A stretch of 64,000 bases of DNA from Enterococcus wangshanyuanii (GTDB lineage Bacteria; Bacillota; Bacilli; Lactobacillales; Enterococcaceae), in contig NZ_CP021874.1 in NCBI RefSeq assembly GCF_002197645.1, forward strand, positions 3,534,001 through 3,598,000, given 5' to 3'. Position 1 is the stretch's first letter. The number at the start of each line of letters is the position of its first letter. The notes beneath the pieces are model-generated. The model had not been told where the DNA came from and did no database searches. It saw only the letters and a program-made list of their open reading frames with translations. Of the stretch, positions 6,608 through 14,369 are shown in pieces. Both the position numbers and the translations under genes were made by a program.

Positions 6608-7402
6608 CTATCAAATTTTAGGTTGGAGAAGCCCCCGGTCGCAACCAAATGCAAATTCTAAACAGGGGGGGCACGAAACGGGAAGGGGTTCAAGACTGCA
6701 CAAAAAATTAATTTTCTCGCGCGAGGGGGGTGTGATACAAAATGACCTTCAAGTTAGAACGAAGAAAGAAACCCCTTCCGATTACGGGAAAGCCTTTTGC
6801 AGCATAAGAAAAAGTGGTGTTCATTTCATTAATGACTAGGGAAGAATAAACCAAAAAGGTGTAGCAAAATTTGTATCACTTTTTGAGCATTTTGGAGAAT
6901 TGTATCAGTAAAATGTCGAAAAGGGTGATACAAGTAATATTCATATTTTTCATTTCGTCATTGACATAGCGCACATAAAAAAGCATCCAAACGGGTGCTT
7001 TTTTTATTGTTCGACAAAATAAGAAAAGCTTGATATAACAGGGCTTTAACTAATTATATAGATGGAAAATTAATCTCTTACTTCATTCTGAGAATAAAGT
7101 AAGAGAATAATACAGTCTAAAAAACGTGTAAAAAAATTAATAATTTTTGATCAGAAAGTGAACTGGTACAAAAATAAACGTTATTTCGCTACGATCAAAC
7201 AACATTTTTTAGCAATAAATTGCATAAGAACGGCTTTTTTTACACTCATTCAGGAAAAAATAGTTGTTCAATGATGGAACATTTCAGTAAAAAAGAAAAG
7301 TGGAAATGTTAAAAAGTTCGAAAAGTTTTGGAAAAAACTCATTTTATATTTAATATCAACCAAGATGTTGGTACAATAGATAAAAAGTAAATGAGGTGTT
7401 AC
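6608..7402. other. Non-coding region with GC-rich blocks and TTGTATCA repeats
   Basis: No convincing gene lies here. GC-rich blocks (GCCCCCGGTCGC at about 6629, CAGGGGGGGCACG at 6663, CTCGCGCGAGGGGGGTGTG at about 6716) stand out from AT-rich surroundings. They resemble cos-type packaging regions upstream of phage terminase genes. Four copies of TTGTATCA in both orientations follow at 6733-6740 (-), 6871-6878 (+), 6900-6907 (+) and 6926-6933 (-). A 21-codon frame at 6742 (MTFKLERRKKPLPITGKPFA then A) may be the truncated start of a phage gene. A terminator closes the block at about 7007; the rest is AT-rich leader. Confidence 0.4.
6977..7007 (+). terminator. Rho-independent terminator
   Basis: AAAAAAGCATCC, loop AAAC, GGGTGCTTTTTTT makes a strong stem with a T-run. 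It divides the replication half of the element from the cargo genes. Confidence 0.8.
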
Positions 7403-8236
7403 ATGACTTTTATAGGTTTAGTATTCATCATTCCAATTATTTTTTCTATGATTGTTATTTGCTTGGAAATTTGGATCTACTTAAAAGTGCTCGGAATCGC
7501 AATAGCAAACTATGCTAGGGAAATAATATACATACACATCGATAAAGAAGATGAATACCAAGGATATTCTTATGCTGTATTTGGAACAAAAAAATATGAT
7601 GCGATCTTTAAAACGCCACTCTATTTTTATCCAGCGAGTTTTTTCACAAGCACTCTTTTTGCAGGTATTTTATTTGAAATAGCCAATTCCGTTTATAAAA
7701 ATTTTGAAGTGGCTTCGTGGCTGCTTTTTGTGGGGCTTATTTGTTATCCATTATTTCATTGGTTGACTTGCGTATTATTTTACAACTTAAACGATAGAGA
7801 CAAAATGATAATGGATTGCATTAAATGTCATAAGGAGTTTATTAAATGGTGCGCATTTCCAATAACGATAATAGGGTTTACTCTTCCGTTTCTATCATTC
7901 GTGACAAATAATCTAGAGAATGAATTTATAAAAAGCTATTTTACAAACTTTTCAATATCTACAGATTTTAAGTATATAGGTTTAGTTGTTCTTTATATTG
8001 CATTTGTGGAAATAGTAAGCTTTTTAGTGATGTCGATCATTGAACATGTAATGAAATACAAGAAAGAATATCTCTATTTTTGGAAAAAGGTAAGATTTAC
8101 CAAATTATTATTTTCGATCGTTGATAGTACATTCACTTTGTTGATCTGTTTTAACTATGATATCTATATGGAATTACATCGTGAAATATCAAAAAAGTAT
8201 ATTAGATTTTTAGAATGGTTCAAATCAATTAAGTGA
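7403..8236 (+). CDS. Polytopic membrane protein, cargo gene
   Basis: The start is taken at ATG 7403, six bases after GAGGTG. The protein of 277 residues has about five hydrophobic segments (residues near 3-28, 75-95, 105-125, 150-170, 195-215) and basic loops, so it is an integral membrane protein. No transporter or enzyme family is recognised. It precedes the type VII secretion toxin cassette, and a link with export or immunity is possible from position only. A long AT-rich leader with TACAAT at about 7372 could be its promoter. Confidence 0.5.
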   Translation: MTFIGLVFIIPIIFSMIVICLEIWIYLKVLGIAIANYAREIIYIHIDKEDEYQGYSYAVFGTKKYDAIFKTPLYFYPASFFTSTLFAGILFEIANSVYKNFEVASWLLFVGLICYPLFHWLTCVLFYNLNDRDKMIMDCIKCHKEFIKWCAFPITIIGFTLPFLSFVTNNLENEFIKSYFTNFSISTDFKYIGLVVLYIAFVEIVSFLVMSIIEHVMKYKKEYLYFWKKVRFTKLLFSIVDSTFTLLICFNYDIYMELHREISKKYIRFLEWFKSIK

Positions 8237-8288
8237 TCTGAACATTTAAATCTACGTAGCACTATAGTATGAAATTTGGAGGGAAGAT

Positions 8289-8579
8289 ATGTCAATTAAT
8301 AGTAATTCAAGTATAGCTGGTAATGTGTCAGCTTCATTTAGTCAATCTGCAAGTATGTTAAATAGTATCAGTATTTCTGTGACTTCATCCAGTACGAATG
8401 TTTCGGGAAATACACCAGCAATGAAAACACTGAATGAGTTTCAACGAGGATTGAAAGAACTTTCGTCAAGTGTTGTATCTGCTGGAGATAATATTCATTC
8501 GGTCGCAAAAGAGTTTGATCGAATTGACCAACGCATTGTTCAATTAACAAAATTTAACTTTCCAGGAGGGCTTTCTTAA
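8289..8579 (+). CDS. WXG100-like type VII secretion effector/partner
   Basis: The 96-residue helical-hairpin protein follows GGAGGGAAGAT. It is rich in Ser/Asn/Ala at the N-terminus (MSINSNSSIAGNVSASFSQS) and ends with a hydrophobic helix (VAKEFDRIDQRIVQLTKF). Length and pattern fit the small TIGR04197/SACOL2603-type type VII secretion proteins encoded directly before LXG toxins. Such proteins pair with the LXG domain as targeting partners. The next two genes overlap or abut, giving a three-gene toxin cassette plus immunity candidate. Confidence 0.7.
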   Translation: MSINSNSSIAGNVSASFSQSASMLNSISISVTSSSTNVSGNTPAMKTLNEFQRGLKELSSSVVSAGDNIHSVAKEFDRIDQRIVQLTKFNFPGGLS

Positions 8580-8962
8580 TGGAACAAGAAAAACAGTCCG
8601 CCTTTGAACAGAAAAATCATCAATTTCGGATTCGATTAGAACAGTTACAAGACGATCAACTCGCAAGTAAAAAAGAGCAACGGCGAGTAGAAGAACAGCA
8701 AGAAGCTTTTTTTGAACTCCAGCAACAAGAACAATCAGTATACAATTTTGTTTTATCCAATTGTGAACCAGAGGAACGAGCATTTATTGAAGAACGTGGT
8801 GACGATAGCTTAAGGCTTGCCAAAAATGCGCAACGAGAATTTGATGAAGAACTTTTCCGATTAAAGAAAGAAGAACGCCAACTATTTGATCAAGAAGAAA
8901 CCGTTCTACAAGAACAACGAGCCTTCTTAGAAACGAGTAAGGAGGGCGAACATGGGGCTTAA
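8579..8962 (+). CDS. Coiled-coil partner of LXG toxin (DUF3958-like)
   Basis: This 127-residue protein starts one base before the previous stop ends (TAATGG) and overlaps the toxin start by 11 bases. It is almost all charged helix with Glu/Gln heptads (RIRLEQLQDDQLASKKEQRR, then FFELQQQEQSVYNFVLSN), giving a long antiparallel coiled coil. Small helical proteins in this position, DUF3958 among them, act as chaperone-like partners (Lap type) that join the LXG domain for type VII export. The DUF assignment is from pattern, not a search. Confidence 0.6.
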   Translation: MEQEKQSAFEQKNHQFRIRLEQLQDDQLASKKEQRRVEEQQEAFFELQQQEQSVYNFVLSNCEPEERAFIEERGDDSLRLAKNAQREFDEELFRLKKEERQLFDQEETVLQEQRAFLETSKEGEHGA

Positions 8963-10244
8963 ATATTATGTGCATGAAGCACAAGCACGATCTTCACAAG
9001 CTTCTCAATTAAATAGTCAAGCAGGGCAAGCGATCGCTTCGCTACAACAAAGCATTCATTCTTTTTTGTCTGCGCCGTTATCCAGTAAAGCCTACGACAG
9101 TGCCAAAAGCTATTTTATGGCAGTATACACGCCGTTGTGTCAATCTGCTATAATGACAGGAGAAGCGTTGGAAAGTGCTCATAAACGTTTTCTTAGTGAG
9201 TATCAAGGGTCAGTCAGTGGGATTGATACAGATGAAGACCTGATATTAGAAGAAATCAATCAGCTAGAACAATTAAAGCGAAGCTTAGATCAACAAATGA
9301 GTACAGCCAAAACACCTCGACCAGATTTAGAACGGCGTTACATGAATGCGTGTGATGTAATCGAAAAACGACGAGAGAAATTAGAAAAATTTCATGCCTA
9401 TGATGCTCTTTCTGCAAGTATTTTTTCAGAGTGTGAAGCGTGTCAACAAGAATTTAATAATGGACTAACACAAGTGAAAGAATGTAAAGCATGGAATCCA
9501 GCAACGGGTACCTTTGATATTAGCCGTTTAAATATGACTTGGGCAAAACCGATCAACAATCGCTGGAAAGCACGAGAAAAAATGAAGCAAGAAGCGAAAA
9601 TGAAAGAAGTTAATCAGGCAATCAGTAGCTTAGATGGCTATACAATCATCTGTAGTGACTTAGGGACTAGTAAGAAATGGTACTTGATGAAGAATGGGAA
9701 GCCACTACCAATAAAAGATCATCCACGCTTATACGATCAACTAGATAAATGTAAGGACTATTTGAAGCCTGGACAGTATAATGTTGAAGATGTTATTGTG
9801 ATGAAAAATGAAATGCCACTTGCGCCTGGCTTTGGGATATTAGGAAATTTGGGTAAAGCTGGTCGAGTAGTCGATGTGATCCGAAAAGGAACGGAAGCCC
9901 TAAAAGTTGGACAGTCCATTTCAGACCTAGTTAATAATGCACCAGTTATAAATGCTGTGGATGAAACAGCAGAGCTAGACAAGAGTAGGGAGGATGGCAA
10001 ACCAGCTAAAAAACATAAAGTGTTTGAGAATAAGAAAAAGAGCTTGGATGGTAAAGGAGAGCCTAATTCTTCAGCAGATTTATTAAATCCTGATGGCTCT
10101 GTCAAACAGAGAAGGTATTATGGCCCAGATGGTAGACCGATAGAAGATATTGATTATAACCATCCTGATGATGGTACACATGAATTTCCGCATAGACATC
10201 AATGGGATTGGAATAAAAGACCACCTAGACAAAAAGGAGAGTAA
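8952..10244 (+). CDS. LXG-domain polymorphic toxin
   Basis: The 430-residue protein begins with an LXG-type helical targeting domain (about residues 1-200: MGLKYYVHEAQARSSQASQL and QLEQLKRSLDQQMS). A linker with a repressed hydrophobic patch (LGNLGKAGRVVDVIRKGTEA, about 295-320) follows. The C-terminal toxin tip (residues about 370-430) holds RRYYGPDGRPIEDIDYNH and HEFPHRHQWDW. That tip resembles the small His/Asp-rich Ntox24-like domain found at the end of many polymorphic toxins, probably a nuclease. It should be exported by the host type VII secretion system and used against competing bacteria. The next gene is the likely immunity protein. Confidence 0.75.
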   Translation: MGLKYYVHEAQARSSQASQLNSQAGQAIASLQQSIHSFLSAPLSSKAYDSAKSYFMAVYTPLCQSAIMTGEALESAHKRFLSEYQGSVSGIDTDEDLILEEINQLEQLKRSLDQQMSTAKTPRPDLERRYMNACDVIEKRREKLEKFHAYDALSASIFSECEACQQEFNNGLTQVKECKAWNPATGTFDISRLNMTWAKPINNRWKAREKMKQEAKMKEVNQAISSLDGYTIICSDLGTSKKWYLMKNGKPLPIKDHPRLYDQLDKCKDYLKPGQYNVEDVIVMKNEMPLAPGFGILGNLGKAGRVVDVIRKGTEALKVGQSISDLVNNAPVINAVDETAELDKSREDGKPAKKHKVFENKKKSLDGKGEPNSSADLLNPDGSVKQRRYYGPDGRPIEDIDYNHPDDGTHEFPHRHQWDWNKRPPRQKGE

Positions 10245-10249
10245 TATAA

Positions 10250-10624
10250 ATGAGCCCGATACATGATTATATAATAAAATGTTATTCTGTTAATTTTGAA
10301 GAAAAGAAGATAATTTTAGATGTTAGCAATGATTTAGAGGACAAACAAGTGATTTTTTATAACTTCTTTTGTTATAAGTTTTATGATGAGATGCCATACA
10401 GTGTTATCTTAGATTTAGAAGAACGATCGCTAGATGATTTCTTTTCCGAAAATAAAGAGCTTTTGGAAGAAGGAGAAAAGAGGGCATGGCCTATAATGTA
10501 TGATACTTTTGACGAACTTGAATCAGAAATTAAATCAGCAGATGTTTCTTATCAAGTTTTATATTCCTCATACGGATTAAATGGTTGGGTATTAGCAGAA
10601 CATGTGGAAATTATTCCAAAATGA
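10250..10624 (+). CDS. Candidate immunity protein for the LXG toxin
   Basis: The acidic 124-residue protein follows AAAAGGAGAG and starts six bases after the toxin stop. It is soluble (IIKCYSVNFEEKKIILDVSN, then LDLEERSLDDFFSENKEL), mixed alpha/beta, with no signal peptide, as expected for a cytoplasmic inhibitor of a nuclease-type toxin. The function is inferred from position, size and charge; the sequence matches no family I know. Confidence 0.6.
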   Translation: MSPIHDYIIKCYSVNFEEKKIILDVSNDLEDKQVIFYNFFCYKFYDEMPYSVILDLEERSLDDFFSENKELLEEGEKRAWPIMYDTFDELESEIKSADVSYQVLYSSYGLNGWVLAEHVEIIPK

Positions 10625-10748
10625 AATTCTACATGTTTTAAAATATTCACGTTGAACTCTGATAAAATACACAGTCACAACGAGGCAATCAGTATTAATA
10701 ATTTGTTGTTACTGTTATTGTGAATAATTAAATAAAAAGAGTTTTTAG

Positions 10749-10847
10749 ATGAATAAAACGTTATTAAGTTTAATATTTATAATTCTAGCTATTACTTTAG
10801 GTGCGTGTTTATCAAATAGCAGGCTAGTTCAAACAGCACAGAAATAA
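10749..10847 (+). CDS. 32-residue lipoprotein-signal-like peptide
   Basis: ATG 10749 opens a frame with a classical lipoprotein signal: MNKTLLSLIFIILAITLGAC then ten polar residues and a stop. The lipobox LGAC is intact. It could be a truncated lipoprotein, a lysis-type mini-lipoprotein, or a source of a secreted signal-peptide fragment, since enterococcal sex pheromones are cut from lipoprotein signal sequences. The ribosome site (AAAAAGAG) is weak. Confidence 0.35.
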   Translation: MNKTLLSLIFIILAITLGACLSNSRLVQTAQK

Positions 10848-11060
10848 CGAGAAAACTTCATTAAGTGGCTCAAAATCCATGTTTTTTGACGTTAATTTTA
10901 GTCAAAAATGACAAAAATAGACTAAAAAGTGATTTTTGAATAAAAAAATGGGGTGTGGGAGATGCAGCTTAAAAATTGAAATATTTTGTGGAATGTGACA
11001 CATGTATAAAATGATTAATCATGAATGGTATAATAAGTAAAAAACGAGAGGGATTTTATT

Positions 11061-11420
11061 ATGGGGTATACTGATATCAAAGAAATGTTTCAAGATGCTA
11101 AAAATTTAGCAACTGGAGCGAATGATCTGCAATTAAAAAATGTATTGTTAGAAATTCAAACGGCAGTGTATGAACTGCAAGAAGAAAATAGAGGGTTAAG
11201 GAATAAAATACATGAGTTAGAAAACGAAAAAATTTTGGATTCGGAGTTAGAGTTTCATCAAGGCGTATATACTAGGGGAAACGAAGTGTTTTGTAATGTT
11301 TGCCGAGATAAGAATAAACAACTTTCTAGAGTTCGTTTTTCAAAGAAACACGATAATGGAACAAATGTTTATATTTGCGATGTTTGTAAGAATTGGAGAT
11401 TTTCGGATATTAAAGATTAA
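11061..11420 (+). CDS. Coiled-coil plus zinc-ribbon protein
   Basis: The 119-residue product has a helical N-terminal half with a heptad stretch (LLEIQTAVYELQEENRGLRN, about residues 30-60). The C-terminal half carries two CxxC pairs (CNVC about 80, CDVC about 108), forming a small zinc ribbon. GAGAGGGATT precedes the ATG, and an extended -10 (TG-G-TATAAT, 11029-11034) lies just upstream. Similar small zinc-ribbon proteins are scattered in phages and islands. Function is unknown; nucleic acid or protein binding is a guess. Confidence 0.6.
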   Translation: MGYTDIKEMFQDAKNLATGANDLQLKNVLLEIQTAVYELQEENRGLRNKIHELENEKILDSELEFHQGVYTRGNEVFCNVCRDKNKQLSRVRFSKKHDNGTNVYICDVCKNWRFSDIKD

Positions 11421-11679
11421 GGAGCGACAAAAAAAGAATAGAATGCTATATTGTATTCAATGGAACCTCGCACACCTCTCTATGATGTGTCCCAAGCGGG
11501 GGCTTTTTGTATGAGAGAACAAGTTGCAAACAATTATTAAAAGAAATTAGTGTTATTTAATCGAGACCCACTAGCAGTCTTTTCTTGAGTAAAAGAGATA
11601 TTATTACGTAAAACGAAAACTTTTTTACTGTTTTTACGAACAAAATTACGTATTTTTTGAACTTTTTTCAGCAAATGTA
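11421..11679. other. Non-coding gap between zinc-ribbon gene and abi promoter
   Basis: I see no gene in this stretch. A weak pairing CACA...TGTG near 11471-11492 followed at some distance by CTTTTTG (about 11506) may end the zinc-ribbon transcript. The remainder is AT-rich with runs of T and A and no clear ribosome site. Confidence 0.4.
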
Positions 11680-11709
11680 TTGACTAATAGACAATATCGG
11701 TGTTATATT
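11680..11709 (+). promoter_or_regulatory. Promoter of the abi leader and gene
   Basis: TTGACT at 11680-11685 and TATATT at 11704-11709 with an 18-base spacer would start transcription near 11716, about 90 bases before the Abi start codon, leaving room for the structured leader. Confidence 0.6.
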
Positions 11710-11715
11710 TGTTAT

Positions 11716-11785
11716 GCAGAAGGGCAGTTTAGCCTAGGGATACATAGCCTCATTCCACTATTGTGGGTGGGGCTATTTCTCTACA
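11716..11785 (+). ncRNA. Structured leader upstream of Abi_2 gene (abiF-RNA-like)
   Basis: The leader contains GTTTAGCCTAGGGATACATA then a hairpin TAGCC-tCAtt-CCAC, loop TATT, GTGG-gtg-GGGCTA ending in TTTCT. TAGCC occurs twice (about 11730 and 11746), so two alternative pairings with GGGCTA (11770-11775) are possible. A conserved structured RNA (the abiF motif) has been described upstream of abiF/abiD-type genes; position and shape fit, but I cannot match it to the model here. It may act as an RNA antitoxin, guide or attenuator. Confidence 0.5.
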
Positions 11786-11806
11786 TAAAATCAAATGGAG
11801 TTCAAT

Positions 11807-12832
11807 ATGGAAAGTGAAAAAATATTTTTGACGTGGCATCAGCAAGTAGAGAAACTAGCTTCAAGAAATCTCTATTTCAGCGATAAAAACGAAAAAGAAC
11901 AAGCAAAGCAAATTTTACAGAATAATTCTTACTATGCGCTTGTCAATGGATATAAAAATATACTCAATGTTGTTTGTGTCAATGGTGAAGATGATTTTCA
12001 AGGAGAATCATTTCATGATCTTAATCAGTCTTATACCTTTGATAAAGAACTATCTGCAATTATTTTCAAGTATTTACTTAGAATTGAAGATTCGATTAAA
12101 GCGATTTTCTCTTATTATTTAGGGGAACAATTCGGGCATAAAAATGTTGATTATTTATTGGAAGCTAATTACAAATCAGGAAACTATGTCAACAATGCCG
12201 GGAAATACGAAAGAGACATATTACTAGATAAACTAAATAAGATTATTTCAGAGAGTAATGCCGTTCAGATAAAGCACTACCGAGAAGAACACGGTTATGC
12301 TCCGCCTTGGGTATTAGCTAGTTCTGTATCTTTAGATACTCTGATGTACTGGTTTAAACTTTCAAGACCGACTATCAAGAAGCAAGTCGTTAAAACTTTG
12401 TTATACGATTATGAACAGTACCCATTTTCGCATATTACGAGTATTGAGGAAAACATAGAGTTATTTAGTAATATGATGACTATAGTTAAAGAGTATAGAA
12501 ACAGAGCCGCACACGGCAACAGAATAATGAACCATCTTTCTAAACATAATTTGAGAATTCATTTGATTCAACTATATTCAGATAATAGAATTGAATTGTA
12601 TGAAGAATATAAAAACGGATCGCTTAACAGAGACTTTTTTTCTCTTTGTGTAACTATGGTTATTATGCTTTCCAAAAGAGAAGACATGAAAAATAAATTT
12701 ATTTCGGAACTACAGCTTCTGTTTAAAAACTTGGAAACAGAGAACCGTGCATTATATAAACTATTGATGTCTAACATCAAATTACCAGGCAATTTTAATG
12801 AGTTGTTAAAAGGGATCATAAATACAAAATAA
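11807..12832 (+). CDS. Abi_2 family abortive infection protein (AbiD/AbiF-like)
   Basis: The 341-residue protein begins at ATG 11807 behind ATGGAGTTC. The N-terminus has LTWHQQVEKLASRNL and YYALVNGYKNI, both typical of Abi_2 proteins. The C-terminal half holds the HEPN ribonuclease signature RNRAAHGNR (about residue 228-236 region), the R-x4-H motif that cleaves RNA. Proteins of this family stop phage multiplication, often by RNA cleavage. It sits at the right edge of the left element as defence cargo, with its own promoter, leader and terminator. Confidence 0.8.
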   Translation: MESEKIFLTWHQQVEKLASRNLYFSDKNEKEQAKQILQNNSYYALVNGYKNILNVVCVNGEDDFQGESFHDLNQSYTFDKELSAIIFKYLLRIEDSIKAIFSYYLGEQFGHKNVDYLLEANYKSGNYVNNAGKYERDILLDKLNKIISESNAVQIKHYREEHGYAPPWVLASSVSLDTLMYWFKLSRPTIKKQVVKTLLYDYEQYPFSHITSIEENIELFSNMMTIVKEYRNRAAHGNRIMNHLSKHNLRIHLIQLYSDNRIELYEEYKNGSLNRDFFSLCVTMVIMLSKREDMKNKFISELQLLFKNLETENRALYKLLMSNIKLPGNFNELLKGIINTK

Positions 12833-12875
12833 AGCATCTACCTAACTAGTGTAATTATAGGTAGATGCTTTTTCT
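12833..12875 (+). terminator. Terminator of the abi gene
   Basis: AGCATCTACCT (12833-12843) pairs with AGGTAGATGCT (12859-12869), followed by TTTTCTT. It starts directly after the stop codon. Confidence 0.85.
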
Positions 12876-12892
12876 TCTCACAATGCTATTTT

Positions 12893-12914
12893 TTGACCTT
12901 GATTTTGACCTTGA
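12893..12914. repeat. Arm-type direct repeats of the left element
   Basis: TTGACCTTGA occurs at 12893-12902 and 12905-12914, a 12-bp period, 125 bp left of the attachment core. The prophage has TTGATGTAG pairs with the same 12-bp period at its two ends, so these are probably the arm sites of the left element's own integrase. Confidence 0.6.
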
Positions 12915-13017
12915 CGGCGACACCCTTCTTTAGTGTTCATCCGTCACAATATACAGAGAACGCAGGTTTACCAGATATAAAAGTGCGCATCGGTGCTTAT
13001 CAGACATCAAAGCCTTA

Positions 13018-13037
13018 ACACCGTGAAACAAAATAAG
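13018..13037. other. Attachment core shared by left element and prophage (attL of prophage)
   Basis: ACACCGTGAAACAAAATAAG is repeated exactly at 53925-53944. Read in frame (CAC CGT GAA ACA AAA TAA), it is the His-Arg-Glu-Thr-Lys-stop end of ribosomal protein L33, so the target is the 3' end of rpmG. Here the codon before His is TAA, so this copy is not the functional gene end but a junction between two elements. Confidence 0.85.
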
Positions 13038-13051
13038 AAATTTATTTATGA

Positions 13052-13089
13052 GCTCAAACCCTTGTCGTATAAGGGTTTGAGCCTTTTTA
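13052..13089. terminator. Replacement rpmG terminator carried by the prophage
   Basis: GCTCAAACCCTT pairs with AAGGGTTTGAGC and is followed by TTTTTATTTT. It parallels the chromosomal terminator at 53958 (CGCTCAATCC...GGATTGAGCG) just past the other core copy. The prophage thus restores termination downstream of the interrupted site. Confidence 0.75.
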
Positions 13090-13107
13090 TTTTGTCTAAA
13101 AAAATTT

Positions 13108-13128
13108 TTGATGTAGCTTTTGATGTAG
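13108..13128. repeat. Arm-type repeats at the integrase end
   Basis: TTGATGTAG occurs at 13108-13116 and 13120-13128, between the terminator and the integrase stop codon. The same pair, with identical 12-bp spacing, is found at 53788-53808 near the other end. They are probable arm-binding sites of the prophage integrase. Confidence 0.7.
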
Positions 13129-13133
13129 ATTAG

Positions 13134-14297
13134 TTAATTTTCCATATACTTCATTAATTTATCAACAGTAGATTTCTCCATTTGCTTGGTTAAATGAGTA
13201 TAAGTATCCAAAGTCATAGAAATATCTGAATGTCCAAGTCTGTTCTGGATTTCTTTTGGGCTTATCCCTGCTTCAAAAAGAATCGTGGCATGGGTATGTC
13301 TAAATCCATGACAGCCTATATTCTGAAGTACGGCTTTGTCTGCTAATCGTTTGGATCGTTGATAAACATCTGTACGATAAACCATTTCTCCAGCGTAACC
13401 AGTAAAGATAAAATCGATTTGAGTTACACCATTTGTTAGCAACAATTCACGTTGTCTCAAACGCCATTTTTTGAGGGCATACAGCGTTTTATTATCTAGG
13501 GTGATAATTCTGTTAGAACTTCTTGTTTTCGTTGTAGAGACGACAAAAGAGTCCTTAGTTTGCGACAGATTCTTATTGATATCAACTGTTTTATCCTCAA
13601 AATTGATATCTTCCCAACTTAATGCCAAAGCTTCGCCGATTCTCATTCCGGAATAAGCTAACAAACGGAAGATTGCCGCATCGAACTCAGCGTAGTATTT
13701 TTGTACTAAAGCTTTATCGCTCACTTGTAAAACTCTTTGGTCAACAGTTTTCATAAATAATTCTAGTTGTTCTTTTGAGTAATATTTAAGAGAATGTTTT
13801 TTTAGTACAACTTGTTTTGGTTTTGTTATTTTCTTGAAAGGATTAGAATCAATAATCTCCAGTGTGACAGCATGATCACACACCTTACTTACATATAACA
13901 ATAATTTAGTGTACATTCCAAATTTTTTAGACCAGTCGTTAACCATCTTTTGAGCTGTTTTTAAATCTAATCGTTCAAGTTTGATAGCGCCAAAAGTAGG
14001 TAATACATATTTCTTCATACGATGATCAGTTTGTAAATAGGTCGTTTCCTTAACAGTTGTCTTGTAGACTTCAAACCATAATTCATACACTTCTTCGAGA
14101 GAAGTGACTGTTTGCTGCACCGTATCATCTGGATTTAGTAGCAACTGATTTAAAGAAGATTGTGCTTCTTTTTTAGTTTTAAATCCTCTTCGAGTTACAT
14201 TGATTTGTTTACCAGTTACATAGTCTGTTTTGAGATAGGTTGTAAACATCCATAACTTATCTCCGTTTTTCTTTTTGTATTGTTTAAATGTAGCCAT
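13134..14297 (-). CDS. int: Tyrosine site-specific integrase
   Basis: The 387-residue protein has the three phage integrase parts. An N-terminal arm-binding domain (residues 1-60, with LWMFTTYLK and RGFKTKKEA) precedes a SAM-like core-binding domain (about 65-165). The catalytic domain follows, with Arg in SGMRIGEALALSW (about 220), the H-x-x-R box HGFRHTHATILFEAG (about 332) and the nucleophile Tyr in LDTYTHL (about 366). It catalyses integration and excision at the rpmG 3' end and is transcribed toward attL, as in most temperate siphophages of low-GC hosts. Confidence 0.93.
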   Translation of the reverse strand: MATFKQYKKKNGDKLWMFTTYLKTDYVTGKQINVTRRGFKTKKEAQSSLNQLLLNPDDTVQQTVTSLEEVYELWFEVYKTTVKETTYLQTDHRMKKYVLPTFGAIKLERLDLKTAQKMVNDWSKKFGMYTKLLLYVSKVCDHAVTLEIIDSNPFKKITKPKQVVLKKHSLKYYSKEQLELFMKTVDQRVLQVSDKALVQKYYAEFDAAIFRLLAYSGMRIGEALALSWEDINFEDKTVDINKNLSQTKDSFVVSTTKTRSSNRIITLDNKTLYALKKWRLRQRELLLTNGVTQIDFIFTGYAGEMVYRTDVYQRSKRLADKAVLQNIGCHGFRHTHATILFEAGISPKEIQNRLGHSDISMTLDTYTHLTKQMEKSTVDKLMKYMEN

Positions 14298-14369
14298 TTT
14301 GTTCTCCTTCTACTTGGGCAAGCAATGAGATACATGACTTTTGGCATCACTCCTTTCAAAAAGAAATAG

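Larger units (their letters stand above)
1..13037. mobile_element. Satellite-like integrative element at rpmG (left end outside window)
   Basis: The region holds a repressor divergent from an early rightward gene string, a helix-turn-helix/excisionase-like gene, a HUH Rep with a hairpin-rich origin-like region, an ArpU-like regulator and accessory genes. No conjugation, capsid, tail or lysis gene is present. Its right end is the attachment core at 13018-13037, preceded by a pair of TTGACCTTGA repeats that look like integrase arm sites. This order (repressor divergent from excisionase-like gene, then replication, then cargo) is that of phage-inducible islands. A mobilisable element or decayed prophage is the alternative. 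The integrase should lie left of position 1, next to intact rpmG. Confidence 0.6.

Noticed and set aside
6540..6839. 99-codon frame across the GC-rich patch
   Set aside because: It starts inside a real gene, has no ribosome site, and its composition shifts at the gene end.
9758..10105. Minus-strand frame opposite the LXG toxin
   Set aside because: Ser/Pro-rich composition typical of an antisense shadow, and the plus-strand frame has clear domains.
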